From positions 23,715,217 to 23,779,216 of the forward strand of contig NC_066515.1 in assembly GCF_024679095.1 (NCBI RefSeq): 64,000 bases of DNA, written 5' to 3'. The notes beneath the pieces are model-generated. The model worked only from the letters and a program-made list of their open reading frames with translations, ran no database searches and was not told where the DNA came from. Made by a program: the position numbers and the translations under genes. Shown here in pieces: positions 36,825-50,300 of this stretch. This DNA comes from Eriocheir sinensis. Taxonomy: Eukaryota > Arthropoda > Malacostraca > Decapoda > Varunidae. Position 1 is the first letter of the stretch. Each line of letters begins with the position of its first letter.

Positions 36825-37390
36825 ACGGTTGTTCCCACGCTTTTTGAGGATAGATAGAATAGAGAAGGATAAACAAGGATAGGTAGAATAGACAAGGATA
36901 GGTTAGGCCAAGTTAGGTTAGGTTGGGTTAGACGGTTGTTACCACGCTTGTTGAGGATAGATAGAATAGAGAAGGATTGATTAGGTTAGGATAGACAAGG
37001 ATAGATATAATAGACAAGGATATAGGTTAGGTTAAGTTAGGTTAGGTTAATTAAGTTAGGTTAGGTCGGGTTAGACGGTTGTTACCACGCTTTTTGAGGA
37101 TAGATAGAATAGACAAGGATAGATTAGGTTAGGATAGACAAGGATAGATATAATAGACAAGGATATAGGTTAGGTTAAGTTAGGCTAGGTTAAACGGTTG
37201 CTCCCACGCTTGTTGAGGATAGATAGAATAGACAAGGATATAGATTAGGTTAAGTTAGGTTAGGTTAGATGGTTGTTCTCACGCTTGTTGAGGATATATA
37301 GAATAGAGAAGGATAGACAAGGATAGATAGATAGAATAGACAAGGATAGACAGGATAGGTACGGATAGATAGATAGGACAGACTGCCCAA
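36825..37390. repeat. minisatellite with TTAGG-type and GATAGA motifs
   Basis: Five units begin GACGGTTGTTCCCACGCTTG (about 36832, 36931, 37073, 37192, 37268), spaced 76-142 bp. Between them are AGGTTAGGTTGGGTTAG-like runs and GGATAGATAGAATAGACAAG. Confidence 0.9.
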
Positions 37391-37399
37391 ACGGTGATT

Positions 37400-37942
37400 T
37401 CATGTTGTTGTTATAAAGCGCCAAGTGTCTGTCTGTCTTAGGTGTTCGTATGTAGCGGCCAGACGTACCTCCCCCTCCCCCTCCAAAAAAAAAAAAAAAA
37501 AAAAAAAAGACGCGAATCAGCCAGGCATGTCAAGTGTCTCTCGTAATGCAGTTAAGAAAAAAAAAAGTGGAGGTGTTATGGAAAAAGAGGACCAAAGCGG
37601 CGATTGTGGCCTGTTATCTCGGTGTGTGTGTGTGTGTGTGTGTAATAATAATAATAATAATAGTAGTAAAAGGTTCATTAATGTATGGTAGCCGTTAGGT
37701 TGAAAATATACAAATTAAAAATACAGTAAACTAATACTAAATAGGCTTTGCTAGAGGGAGAGAGAGGGAGGGTGGTGGTTTGGGAGAGCTAAAAATAGAG
37801 ACAAAAGGGAGAGGGAGGGTGGTGTGAAGGGGGCAGTTAGAGGATGGCGGCGAGGTTCTAATCTGTACCACGACCCTTTGGGCTAAGACTATCACTGCTG
37901 GGCATTGTTTATCATCCGCACTATCGCTGGCACTGCAGTTGC

Positions 37943-38021
<79 letters not shown>

Positions 38022-38884
38022 ATTGAAACTAGAGAGTGTAGGGAGTGAATGAGCGGGGGAGGGAAGGAATGTGTGTGTGAGTCAGACTATAATCGGTAAT
38101 GGCTGTGGCACAATGTCGCTCTCTTATCAGCCACGGAGGTTGCTCTTTAGCGGGGAGGGCTGCAGGTGATGACGGACTGCAGCGGCGCGGCGGGGCGGTT
38201 CCTGCTTTGCCTGGCCGAGGTGGGTGGGTGTGCGCGTCGTCTTGGAAACCTGTGATAAGTGTGACTTCTTTGTTGATGACATTACGCCTTCATGGGAACT
38301 TGATAATATACTTGTGATAAGGGAGTTCGGAATATATGATGTGTGTGCTCGATACAAGTACTGTTTCCACCACCAACACCACTAATACTACTATTATTAA
38401 CTATTACTACTACTACCGGTGCTGATACTATTAGTTATTGTCACTTTATCAAACTCAGGAGTGGAAAAAAATATCATAACGCTAATCGCTCCTCGGACAG
38501 CGTGTAGAACAATATCAAAGAAGACATTCCCGTGAAGTACGAGTGACACGCAGACACCTTACCGCTGAAAGATCCCCAGACAGAAGCCTTTTTTTCCTGA
38601 GCTTTATGCCGAGTCGCTTTCACTGAGCCCCTAGCCGACGCGAAGGGAGGCAGGCGGAGCGGGTTGCGTAGGTAACGTTACTGATGTAGCTCACAGCATT
38701 GGGGTCTCGTCCTCTACGTGTGAGCGAGTGCCGATGACGTCCCGCGCTGAGTCAGTATGTTCCTCGGCCTGGCTGGTCTCTGCTGCTCACAAAAACGTGT
38801 GGCCGCGGACGCTCTTGGTCGAGGGCGTGGGAACACCTCTCCGCGGCCAGTAGTTGTTGTTTGTTTTTATGGTGTTTTTTTTGT

Positions 38885-38918
<34 letters not shown>

Positions 38919-39565
38919 GCTGCTACTGCTACTGCTACCATTACTACTATTACTGCTTTCACCACTCCTGCCTTTAGTGCTGCCTCTACTAATACACAGT
39001 AGGATGTGGCGTGTGGGGCAGGCTCATGTGTTGGCGTAAACAAAGGCAGGGCGTATGGGTAACAGCGATAGGGCTGCTCCCCTCATTCTAATCTCTAAGT
39101 CTAAGGGAAGTGTTCGTTCGTTTATCGTTCCCAAGTCCAGTTCAGAGTTTGGTTGAGCCGTCATTACTGTACATCTGGTAAGCTCACACAGGGCATTCGG
39201 GGTCCCTCCCTGTGACTCACCTTGGGGTACTCCGCGTGTCAGGGCTACGCGAGGGAACATTTTTAGGGGGTACCAGACTCCTGCCAAAATGATAGAGTTT
39301 TCTTGTAGTAGTCAGAAATCCTCGTATGGAACACCTCGGGCTGACTTATTTATATTTTCAGACTAAACTTCCATTTTAATCGACATATTTAAAGGAATCG
39401 CTGAACATTGACTCGGAATAACGTTGAGAACCACAGATTTAGAGGACCATTGTGCTGCTTGAGTTTTAAAAGGACTGATTGTTTGAAAATTTTGCAGCGC
39501 TGTTGTTGTTTCTATTTCATAATATATAGTAGTAATAATGATAATAATAATAATAATAGCAATAA
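37400..39565. other. intergenic, no gene supported
   Basis: A-run at 37485, ATA run at 37643, GA array, and TAC/TGC trinucleotides at 38885-38960. GC-richer segments at 38100-38240 and 38600-38850 have no coherent exon. Confidence 0.45.
37965..38018. repeat. GA microsatellite
   Basis: GT run (37943-37962) then about 27 GA units. Confidence 0.95.
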
Positions 39566-39800
39566 TTTAGGGTAGGCGGTGGCTGAGTGGTTAGCGTGCG
39601 GGCCCAGCATTCACCGCGTGCTGGACTACACGGGTTCGAATCTCTACTCTACCACCTAAGATTTTCGACTACCCACATGCTGGCTGTCCTGAAGACCACC
39701 CATCAACCCGGACTCTAGAAGAAACCGTCCAAGTGAATCAAGAATAAGTTCCGGGGGGCATCATGAGCCAAGAATAAAATGGAGCCCCTAAAAAAATAGG
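39566..39800 (+). mobile_element. tRNA-derived SINE, family B (plus-strand copy)
   Basis: Starts GGTAGGCGGTGGCTGAGTGG, has B box GGTTCGAATCTC, then CATGCTGGCTGTCCTGAAGA, ATCAACCCGGACTCTAGAAG and AAAATGGAGCCCC. An A-rich stretch with TAAATAAATAAAAC follows as a 3' tail. Confidence 0.82.
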
Positions 39801-40032
39801 CGAACACGTAGAAATATAAATAAATAAAACAAAGGACCTCGAGACCGTTTAATTTGTTTCTCATCAAGGAAAAGTGAAAGCATTATTAAGTCATGGTGAG
39901 AAAGAAGAAAGGAAGACCAGAAGCTTTTCCTCGTGAAGAAAACATTTCAGCGGATGTGTTAAATTTAGAAATGTTCTTAGACAAACATTTCTCACGTCCT
40001 TTTTTTCCATTCATTTTGGTGTGTGTGTGTGT

Positions 40033-40033
<1 letters not shown>

Positions 40034-40090
<57 letters not shown>
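40034..40090. repeat. GA microsatellite
   Basis: About 28 GA units after a short GT run. Confidence 0.96.
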
Positions 40091-40093
<3 letters not shown>

Positions 40094-40529
40094 ATATTCC
40101 CAAGAAAGCGAATAACTAAAAAATACGGAAAAATAATGCTTATGTGTGAGTGATGAAATCGGGAAATGACGAATTAAGTGGAAAACCATATGATGAAATA
40201 CAACAAAGGCTGACATGTACAAGGAAAAAAAAAATACAAGACTTACCATACCATCATTAGCACGGGAAAACGATATCTTACCTATAAATGCACAACGGGA
40301 GGAGCTTGCGTAGGGACAGGAGGGTGGATGGATAGCCCGAGGTGTTGTTCCGTTGAGAAGAACCCAGTGACTGTGTCCCGCCCAGATGAAAAACACTGAC
40401 GCCCGCTAAAGCTCATGACCCAGCATTAGAGAGTGTGTTGCCAGATACCCCGAACCAACATGTGGGCTGGTGAAGTGTTGAAAGATACCCCGTCACGTAA
40501 TAATAATGATGATTTTTTATTTGTTTTTA

Positions 40530-40675
40530 TTTATTTATTTTTTTTTTTTACAACAGAGACGGCTCAAGGGCAATAAGAAGAGTGCAAAAAAATAAAAAAA
40601 AGCGCCCGCTACTCACCGCTCCCATAATAGACGAAAATAAAGAGAGGTCAATTTCGGGTGGAGAGGTGTCTTGAA
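40530..40675 (+). repeat. repeat family P copy
   Basis: CAACAGAGACGGCTCAAGGGCA, AGCGCCCGCTACTCACCGCT, CCCATAATAGACG, GAGAGGTCAATTTCGGGTGG. Confidence 0.78.
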
Positions 40676-40744
40676 ACCTGATACACTCTTCTTAATGGTG
40701 ATAAAAATAACGATGATAATAATAGTAATGAATAAACAGACAAT

Positions 40745-40985
40745 TTTTTTTCTTATGTGCTGCCTATAGAGCCTGTAGGCTTTCTTGAGGGGCCTCTTGG
40801 GCGAACCGAGCCCGTTAGTGACGCAGGCGAATTTTATTGTTAGTGGCTTCCGTGATATATGACTGTTGCTTGGCTGGCCCATGCTGTCCCCCGGTGCTCC
40901 TCTTGAACGAAGGCGCTGAAGTTAGGGTGGTTGAATATCTGGGCGGCATGTGGGTATTATTTTCCGGCACTCGGTGATGGTTTGG
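40745..40985. repeat. dispersed repeat D, copy 2
   Basis: Same block order as 23060-23335. It ends where the TAC trinucleotide array begins, as copy 1 ends close to an AC array. Confidence 0.75.
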
Positions 40986-40986
40986 G

Positions 40987-41070
<84 letters not shown>

Positions 41071-41130
41071 GCTACCACTACTACTACTACTACCACTACT
41101 ACTACTACTACTACCACTACTACCACCACC

Positions 41131-41168
<38 letters not shown>

Positions 41169-41175
41169 CACTACT
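40987..41175. repeat. TAC/CAC trinucleotide array
   Basis: About 62 units of TAC with interspersed CAC. Open on both strands, giving poly-Tyr/Leu and poly-Val/Ser frames that are not genes. Confidence 0.96.
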
Positions 41176-41383
41176 CTCCACCCGCATTCGTTTGTTAAAT
41201 TTCCCTAATGGTTTCCTCTCGAGATGGCCTTGTCCTAGGAATAACTAATGGGTTCTCGGCTCTGATTCACAAAATTCCCATGCAGCCTTACTCCCCGGGC
41301 ATTGCATTGACGCAGACACAGCTTGTTCCTCAGTGGGCAGCCTTGTGCGTTCATAATTATTGCGGTTGCGTCAATGGTATCCT

Positions 41384-41416
<33 letters not shown>

Positions 41417-41689
41417 AGTGTAGTGTAGTGTAGTTCACGCTCTGTTTACTACAACTAGGTTAATACAGCTACATGAATACCCCACACAAAGAAAGAATAA
41501 TGACGTTCTTAAGGATTTAATGACGCTCTTGGCGAACTCTTTCTCTATTCATTATTCAGTTGACATTAATTGCTTTTGTGTCCTTTTATAGAATCATGTT
41601 TTTTAGCCGTGTCAGTTATTTCATTAACGTGTTGTGAAAGATATTTAGTCTGGTTAGTAAGTTTCCAGGATGTTGGGAAAGTGATGTTC

Positions 41690-42665
41690 AGGAGAGTGTC
41701 ATCCACTTAGTGTGTGAAGTTCAAGGCCACTTGCACTTCCCCTCACACGCATGACGCATAGTTTTTCACTGTAGCGATCAATTGTTCTTCGCTTGTGTTT
41801 GTCACCTTGCTTCATCTTTCCCCAGGTGTCGGTAGTGTTATAGGTGTGGGAAGGCCAAGGCCACTCTCTTTTCCCCTTAGACGCATGACCTATTGCTCTT
41901 CAGTGTAGCGATTAATTATTCTTCGCTTGTTTGTCACCGTGCTTCAACCTACCCCAGGTGTCACGTATATGTCAGGTCGTATTATAGGTGTGTAAAGTCC
42001 AAGGCCACTGTAGGTTAAGGCCAGCCACTCTCTTTTCCCCTCAGACGCATGACTTTTGGCTCTTCAGTGTAGCGATTAATTATTCTTCGCTTGTTTGTCA
42101 CCGTGCTTCAACCTACCCCAGGTGTCACGTATATGTCAGGTCGTATTATAGGTGTGTAAAGTCCAAGGCCACTATCTTTTCCCCTTAGACGCATGACCTA
42201 TTGCTCTTCAGTGTAGCGCTCAGTTATTTTTCGCTTGTTTGTCACCTTGCTTCAACTTAGCCCAGGTGTCACGTATACTCAGGGTTGTATTTTAGGTTCA
42301 TGTATTTTTTTAATCAGACTTTTCTTCTTTTCTTTTTTCACGGCTCACACAAAGGCGACAAACTGTATGGATTTTTTACGTCACTTTTTTCCTTTGTCAC
42401 TTTGCTTCAACTTAGCCCAGGTGTCACGTATACTCAGGGTTGTATTTTAGGTTCATGTATTTTTTTAATCAGACTTTTTTTCTTCTTTTTTTTCCCGGCT
42501 CACACAAAGGCGACAAACTCTATGCCTATTTTACGTCACTTTTTTCCTTTGTCACTTTGCTTCAACTTACCACAGGTGTCACGTATGCTCAGGTTGTGTT
42601 ATAGGTTTATGTATTGTTTTACCAGACTAGTTTTTTCCCCCGGCTCACACAAAGGCGACAGAGTG
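41690..42665. repeat. tandem repeat, seven units of about 150 bp in two subfamilies
   Basis: The first four units share GACGCATGACCTATTGCTCT, TCTTCGCTTGTTTGTCACC and CCCCAGGTGTCACGTATA. The last three share GGCTCACACAAAGGCGACA, CTTTGTCACTTTGCTTCAAC and AGGTTCATGTATTTTTTTAA. The CAGGTGTCACGTAT block is common to both. Confidence 0.88.
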
Positions 42666-43109
42666 TAGGCATTTCGGCGTCACCCTCTCCCCCTTCCTCC
42701 CCTCGAGTAATGAAGTGCTTGGTGGCAGGTTTCTTTGTTGATGGTTATTGATGTTCTTTTGGCGTGCTGCAAGTGCTTCTCGTTTTTGCCGCTACTCGCT
42801 CACTTGCAAGCTCTCCGGTATCCTGTATATAGTCCAACTTTTTTAATGTTCTTTTTTCCTCTGCCAATAAAATCTGCCTCAGTATATCAGTCGGTCATGC
42901 ATTTTTTTGTGCTGGGTGAGGGAGGGGGGTAGGGGTTGGAACGCACTCTTGTAAGTTTACACGCAAAGCTTCATATTTTATTTTATTTTTCTCATTTGCT
43001 ACCTTCTTTTTTTTTGTCATTCTGCTTTTTTAATGTTTTGAGCGATCGATTTTCTTTGCCAAGGTTATTTTTGTCTTTGAATGCCCTGTCTTTGGTTGAT
43101 TTTCTTAGA

Positions 43110-43545
43110 CTGCCGCCTCTTACATCAGCTATCTCCAAAGGCTAAAAAAGAGATCAATCGGGTTCTGATGAGTGTTATTTAGGTTCATGGTACAGAAGAA
43201 GGGTCCACTTACCACCAGGATCATAAAACTACCCCTGGAAATGCATAAAACTCCGAGAACCTTGCTAGATAGGTGAGCTTGAGCGCCGAAATGTTTAAGT
43301 CTGATATTCCAAGACACTTCTGCTTCTCACAACAGCTATTTCTTAAGGTCAAAGAGGGGATCAATCAGGTTCTAATGTGTTTTTATAGGCTTAGGGTACA
43401 GAAGAAGGGTCAAACTACCACCAGGGTCAAAACTGCTCCTGGAAATGCTCACAACTCCTACGAAAGCCTTGTCAAATATGTGTTCTTGGGCGGCGAAGTG
43501 TCTTATAATATGACTCTAAGAATGCGACCCACAGAACCTCGGCAG
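43110..43545 (+). repeat. two tandem family Q copies
   Basis: Copies at about 43120-43310 and 43322-43545 share AGCTAT-TC-AAAGGC/TCAAAG, GATCAATC-GGTTCT, GTACAGAAGAAGGGTC, ACCACCAGG and CCTGGAAATGC. Orientation is opposite to the copies at 8.8 and 36.6 kb. Confidence 0.8.
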
Positions 43546-44899
43546 TGGCTTTGTCCTGCTCTTCGTCAACGCTTGCATATGTCCCCTACGACCTCCCACG
43601 CATGCCTGACTTTTCTTAGAGCAGTTTGTCTGTCACTGCAGCTGTTTCTTGGTGATTTCTACGTTGCAACACGCTCCAGGGCGTAAACATGGTGTCGAAA
43701 TCACCGGAAGCATTGCAAGGCTGTCATTAATCTTCAGATGTGTCGTTCTAAGTAAAGCTGTTCTTCTCATAGCTGCTTGTCGTGTGCTTTATATAAAGAA
43801 ACCTGCGTACCAACTGTGTTAGGTTTTAATGAACGACAGTAGTATCCAAGGCACCACGATCGCTTATTCCGTTCGTTGTTTGTAGTACAGAAATAGATTA
43901 CACACCATTATCTGCGTGGTTAACAACTATAAATAACAGTCTACGAATTACTAATTAGCACCCTCGTCCCGCGTCCCGTTGCTAGTCACCAAGCTCCCCC
44001 GGCGCTGCAGGATGTTGTGCCAATGCTCCGTGAGGTTTTCCCGCAAGGATCGGTCCTCGCGCGAGAGCCAGCTAGACGCAGTGACTCAGCTTCCGTCGTG
44101 TTGCCGAGGGGAGGCGGCGGGGCGCGGCTCCTCTGCCTCCTCGGTCTTCCCTGGTGTGTTCACGCGTGCCGTCATACGCAAGGCCGACCGTCTGTCTGTC
44201 TGTCTGTCTGTCTGCTTGTGCCTTCGGAAGGGTTTGCTGCGTTAGTGTTTGTCCCGGGAGTGTTTTCCTTCCTCCTCCATTTCGACATTTCCTTTCCTCC
44301 TCATTTTTATTTTTAGTTCCATTTTCATTCAGTCATTTTCTTCTTCTTCATTCAGCCTTGTATTCTTTCTATTTATTCTGTTTCTTTATTTTCATTTCAT
44401 TATTTATCATATTTTTTTTGTAGCTTTTAGTCTTGCTCCTGTTTCTTGAGGGGAGAAGACACTCTTATCGGGACGTGACGGTTATGGCTTCCTACAGGAG
44501 GCTGGCGTCCTCAACATCCTATAGATTTTATTGACCTTTTATTGAGTCCTTTTTTTTACCTTATTTCTAATTAATTACGGTTTGTTTCAGTTTTAAGCAT
44601 ATTTTATTTAATCTAATGTTCGGCGCCACATGACCCTGCAGTTGCGGCGCCAAGACCAAACGCCCCAATAATCATTATCATCCTGTTTCTTGAACCGTAA
44701 ATATCAACTGATAATAACTAGAAAAAAGAGCGATTGTGAAGGTAAACTTTGGTGATCCTGACTGTGACAGTAAGATAAAACCGATCACGAGTTGCTGTTC
44801 TCCTTGATAACTTGGAAGAAAAGAATTAACAAAACGTAGTTGACCAAACATTTTACTTGATTTTGAATGATAAATTCGTGTTACAAAAACAAATGGTGT

Positions 44900-45030
44900 T
44901 TTTTACAGTAGAGGAAACATCTCAAGGGCATATACATAAAGGAAACAAAAAAGCCCGCTCAGCACTGCACCTATAAAAGCAATAGAAATGAGCGGCCGGA
45001 CGAGATCAGTTTCGGATGGAGGGTGACGGT
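44900..45030 (+). repeat. repeat family P copy
   Basis: CAGTAGAGGAAACATCTCAAGGGCA, AAAAAGCCCGCTCAGCACTGC, GAGATCAGTTTCGGATGGA. Confidence 0.75.
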
Positions 45031-45108
45031 GCTCCCCTCTTGAGAGAGTTTCAAGTCGTAGGCAGGAGAGAACAGAGGCACGGAGGGGTTTCAGCGTTGA
45101 CCAGCGAG

Positions 45109-45112
<4 letters not shown>

Positions 45113-45190
<78 letters not shown>
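45113..45190. repeat. AT microsatellite 0.5 kb upstream of the ACE-like gene
   Basis: About 39 perfect units. Confidence 0.97.
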
Positions 45191-45192
<2 letters not shown>

Positions 45193-45675
45193 TGTGTGTT
45201 TAATTAATTTATTTTTATTTTAAATTAATCAATTGCAATATGCGTCCTTAGTCATACCTTTACTAGTCTATCATTGAGGTTGGTCAGTTGAGCACATGCT
45301 CTCTCGAGCCATATAGAAGACTGAGGCTTTAATGGGTTACGTGCCTAAACCGCATCATCGAGGCACTCGCAGCGTTTGCTTATTACATTATGCCCATGAG
45401 GCGCAACTCAGGATATTGAATATCTAAATTCTAAAGCATCCCCATTACGAACACCAAATGCTTACAATATAGTACATAGTAAACCAAGAAGGAAAGCACT
45501 GATTCGCCTGGGTGAGATTCTCATTTATAATCCAAACACTCTCTTCCTTGTGTCAGGTCCAAGGCATTTCTCGGCGCCACGGTCATGCCCATAGCGGGGG
45601 GTGGGTACAGGCGAGGGTACGGGTTGAGGCCGGCTCGGCGGAGAGCAGCAGAGGCACAGGCAGTTCGCGACAGGC

Positions 45676-45745
45676 ATGGCTCGCGCGAGGATGGACCTAA
45701 GCGTGGTGCTGGTGCAGGCGCTGGTGCTGGGGGTGCTTCACGCCG
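45676..45745 (+). CDS. Ance-like: ACE-like exon 1 (signal peptide)
   Basis: ATG at 45676; a second in-frame ATG is five codons later. It encodes a hydrophobic signal peptide and ends GCCG|GTGAGT in phase 1. A GC-rich leader with no upstream in-frame coding sign lies before it. Confidence 0.88.
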
Positions 45746-47251
45746 GTGAGTTTGCCTTCACTAGATTTTTATGGAATTGACCTGGAAGATACTCTTGGCA
45801 GCTTCTACTTGTATTCAACTATGGTCTGTGTCGAGGTTGTGGCTCGAGGTTGCTCTTCTTGACCTCACGTGATGCCACTGCAGGGTTCAAACCGTCTCGC
45901 CCAAGGTCTAGAAAAGACCTTGCTCTCGCCCTGGCCCTTCACTTACATGACTCAGCGCTCTAACCCACTATAGTCTGTTCACTTAAGTCTGCCCCAAGCT
46001 GACAACATAAACCTAAGCGTGTTCGTAAGCACAGTGCAGATTAGCAGAAAGTGCTGCGTGAGGTAAACACAAACAGAGGTTAAAGAAAACTTGGAAGCCA
46101 TAGCAGTAGCTAATCAGCACTCAGCTTGCAAACACGCTTAGGTTTATGTTGTCAGTTTGGGTCGGACTTAGGTGAACAGACTTTAGTGACTAGACCAACG
46201 GACACCAACATAGCATTCAATTATTTTTTATTTTTTATTTTTTTTATTTTTTATTATTTTTTATTGGCTGGCTTGCATCTGGAAAGCCCTTATGCGTATG
46301 GAACATCTTTTTGAAGTCCGCGGGGATGACCAACTACCGTTTGCATACTAGCTACTAAGTGGCCTGAAAGCGATTCCATGTAGCCCATATATTCTGACTT
46401 AGACCACGATTATTGCCAAGCTCATCACACGGCTGAAATAAGCGTTGACGAGGCACCGCTGTGATCATAAGTACAGGCGACCAGCACCTGACGCCACTGT
46501 GCCAAAGTGCGAAGAAAAGTCCCAATCAGTATTCAACACATTATATTCAGGTACTTCTCTCCTCCTCCTCCTCCTCCTTATCCTCGTCATCATCACCAGT
46601 AACACCACTTCTCCCAAAGGTGGATAGGGGGTCAAAGAAGCTGTACTACGCTGTTGGTTCAAGGCTTATAGACAGTTATAGTTGAATAAAGGCCGGCACA
46701 GTCCCTTACCTCAACATCCCTTATCATAGGAACTACTTATCTTTTAACTGCGTCACACTACACATGGGCAGTCGTATTCCTATTCCCCACTGTATTGTTA
46801 CCTCAGAAGATGTTTAAGAATGAATATTGTGCGTATAGACATTCCCTACTGTTTCCTCTCATGCCCCCATTGCGTCTGCGTGTTGCGTCATCTCTAACTC
46901 GCATCTCTCATCACTGCTATAAGGCTACTTGTTTTCACCTCTGACTCACTCTTCAGGTTCTAGTCCTCTGCTGCGTCCCGTCCCTCTCTTGGCTTGCAAC
47001 GCCTTTTTTTATGGTATACTCCAACACATGTAATATAAATGACTGTTACAGACGTTTTATTTTGTCTACAAGGGAACTTATTGCTGGTGATTGAACTTGT
47101 GTGTGTGTGTGTGTGTGAGTGTGTGAGTGTGTTGACCCAGACCCCGTAAGCCGTACAGTCGGGACCAGTTAGTGCCCCGGGCGCAGCCTTCAGTTATCGA
47201 TTCGTTTTTGTTTAGTCATTGATATTAAGTATACTGTTACTCTCCCCTAAA

Positions 47252-47289
<38 letters not shown>

Positions 47290-47316
47290 CAGGAGGAGGA
47301 GAACGAGGACGAAATA

Positions 47317-47390
<74 letters not shown>

Positions 47391-50300
47391 TTTAAGAAAG
47401 GAGTCGTGCCAGCTGCTGTGTAATCATGTTTCAAAGTCCATTCCCGGAGACACACAATCAGGCCTCTCCCCCAACAGCGGCCACCGTGGTTCAGGTCCCC
47501 CGCGGCAGCCTCCCCGGGGTGACCAAGGCCTACCTGGAGGAGGCTGACCGGCGCAGCTCGGAGGAGTGCACGACGTCGCTGCTGGCTCGGTGGGCGTACG
47601 AGACCAACATGACGGAGCACACCCGCCGGGCACAGGTAAGGCGGCCTCTGCAGGGGCTGGCCAGGTGAGGGGGGTTGAGGTCAGGATATTATTTTTCAAA
47701 CGGTGAGACTTAAATGAAGCTGAGGAAAAATAAATAATGCTAGTAAAATTTCTGCTCCTGCAAAGGTTATTAGAGGAATGTCCACCACTATCAAGACTCA
47801 TAAAAGAAGAGATGGTCTACGTGGCTCAAGTAGAATCGTGTTATCCAATGAGCTTTCTTTCCACTACATTTACCGCGTCATCCACTACTCTCCTCTTCCA
47901 CCAAGCTCTTTCTTCATGGTCCAGGTGGAAGGAATGGTCGCATGCATTTATTCTCCCCACTTCACATTACGCATCAACCACTACCTTCCACCAATCCACC
48001 AAGCTCTTCTCTTCCCCCCCTCGTGACCCAGGTGGAGGCGCTGCTCAAGCTCTCCCAGTGGAGGCGGGAGGTGGGTGACGTTGCCAGGTCCCTCGCCGCC
48101 GCCTCCCCGCAGCTGGCCGAGGAGCAGAGGCGCCGGCTGCACTTCCTCTCCTCCCTGGACATGGCTGCTCTGCCCCAGGCCGACTTGGAGGAGGTGAGCA
48201 GTTTTTTCTTCATGACTCCTCCCCCCCCAGTCCTCTCCCCCCTCGTCCTCTCCCCCCTCGTCCTCTCCCCCCCTCGTCCTCCACCCCCTCCGCAATCTGT
48301 ACTCTTTCCCCCCGTGCAGTAGGTTTTTATCTTCTTGCTCTCTTGGGCTTGCACTTAACGGTACATAGCTGATGATGATTATGTTTTTAATAAAGATATT
48401 AAAAATGATAAAAACTATTACAACAACTTCTGCTACGATTACTTCCTCTACTACTACTACTACTACTAGTAATAATAATTATAAAAGTTTTATTATGTTA
48501 TGTTTCATTGTTTATTTGTTTGTCTTTATAAAATCATAATAATAAAAGTGTCTTTTTATTATAAAATCATGATAATAATAAACGTAATAATGGTGATAAT
48601 TATTATAATTCTTTATCTCTTCCCGCACACCCGTGTCGTCCGCAGTACACCAACCTCAAGACTAAGATGATGGAGATCCACAGCAGCGCCAGGGTCTGCG
48701 ACTTCAACGACCCCGCCAAGTGTGACCTCACCTTCAGCTCAGGTGACTGCATGAAGAACACACTCAAACACGTTCGTTGATTTCGCCAAATATAATAGGA
48801 CAAATTATCTGTCATACCCTGGGGGGAGGGGGGGGGGGCACCGTTATAATTGGATGAGTTGTCCTTCCCCAACAGACCTCGAGAAGCTGATGAAGACAAG
48901 CCGCGACTACCAGGAGCTGGCCCATGCGTGGCGGGCGTGGCGCGACAACACCGGTAGGAGGCTGCGGCCCCAGTACTCCCGCCTCACCACCCTCGCCAAC
49001 AAGGCCGCCAAGCTCAACGGTAAGACTCGCTGCAGCCCAAGATTCTCAGTGCAGGGAGAGGAGTGGCGGGCGGAATGATACACGCCTCGGGTCAAAAGCC
49101 ACGTTGCCTTGACACCTGTTTCAATCTCCAGCATGACATGTTCGTCACTGCCCTCATGTCTTTGCTCCTTATACTGATGGGTTAGGGGAGTTTGACTTTT
49201 TTCCCTTTTTCTGTAACTAAAAATTCCTTGGAAAGTTACGTGTCCGCCTTCTCCTAGAGTTATTTTCCAGTTATTTAATGTTAACTGGGAGATCCTTGCA
49301 AAGACCTGTTTTGAGGCTTTGGGACTCCTTGATGCGAGCAGACTCCACGCCACTGTGTTCATCTGTGCTCCTCAGGTTTTAACAGTTCCGCGGAGGAGTG
49401 GCTCGCCAAGTACGACACCTCCGGGAACTTAACTAATGTGTTGACCGAGGTGTTCCAGCAGCTGGCGCCCCTCTACCAGCAGCTCCACGCCTACGTCAGG
49501 AGAAAGCTGAGGCAGGTGAGGAACAGGAATTCCATGGACTGTACGAAACACACACACACACACACAAAGAAAGAAACCGCAAACCTGCAAGTAGTTAGGA
49601 AACTAACTAACACCCTAGCACGTAATATCACATTCTCATATCACCCATTTCTCCCTCGCAGCAATATGGGGAGACACACATCACCGAGAAGGGCCCCATA
49701 CCTACCCACCTGCTGGGGAACATGTGTGCACAGCACTGGGACGAGATCTACCCGCTGGTGGAGCCCTTCCCCGGCAATGGCTCTCTGAACGTGACCCAGG
49801 AGATGGAGGCACAGGTAAAGAGTTCTTGAAGGTGTGATCCTCCTTGATCCTCTAGGGGACTTCTGGGTTTGATTTTACCTCCAGGAGGGCGAACTTACAT
49901 ATAAGTTGGGTGACATTCAGTCGCATCGTCCTCGTATGAATATTTTAGATCATTTAAGGCATCGAATACCTTTCCTTTACTCTGATCTGTTAGTTCTTTG
50001 ATCAGTGAGGTCTTGAATTCTTCCCAGTCCACAACCGGGCCATGCTTTGGATATAAACCGCGTCTACTCGACTCAAAACTATTCTTTTTCGATCTTCCCC
50101 CCGTGGGGTGCATTGCTCTATCTGGGAAAGGAATACCTCTAATCTGCCTCCTCCTTCTACTCCCTTCAAGTGTCTTCTTTCAAGGATGGGTATGTCCCTT
50201 GGTTTGAGTAGTGGTTTAGTGACCGTGTCTTCTTGGCCTCTACGTAATCGGTCCACTAGTTCTAACATTGATTTTTAGAAAATCTAACTCTTCCTCGAGT

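Larger units (their letters stand above)
42666..45112. other. intergenic upstream of the ACE-like gene
   Basis: Contains the two family Q copies, a family P copy, TCTG repeats at 44188-44215 and T-rich sequence. The GC-rich piece 43970-44180 has short frames only. Confidence 0.5.

Noticed and set aside
36900..37270. True telomere
   Set aside because: TTAGG-like runs are short, degenerate and interleaved with other units, and unique genes lie on both sides.
40815..41248. Poly-Val, poly-Leu and poly-Tyr frames
   Set aside because: Translations of the TAC/CAC trinucleotide array.
43273..43686. 137-codon plus frame as a gene
   Set aside because: Starts inside tandem family Q copies.
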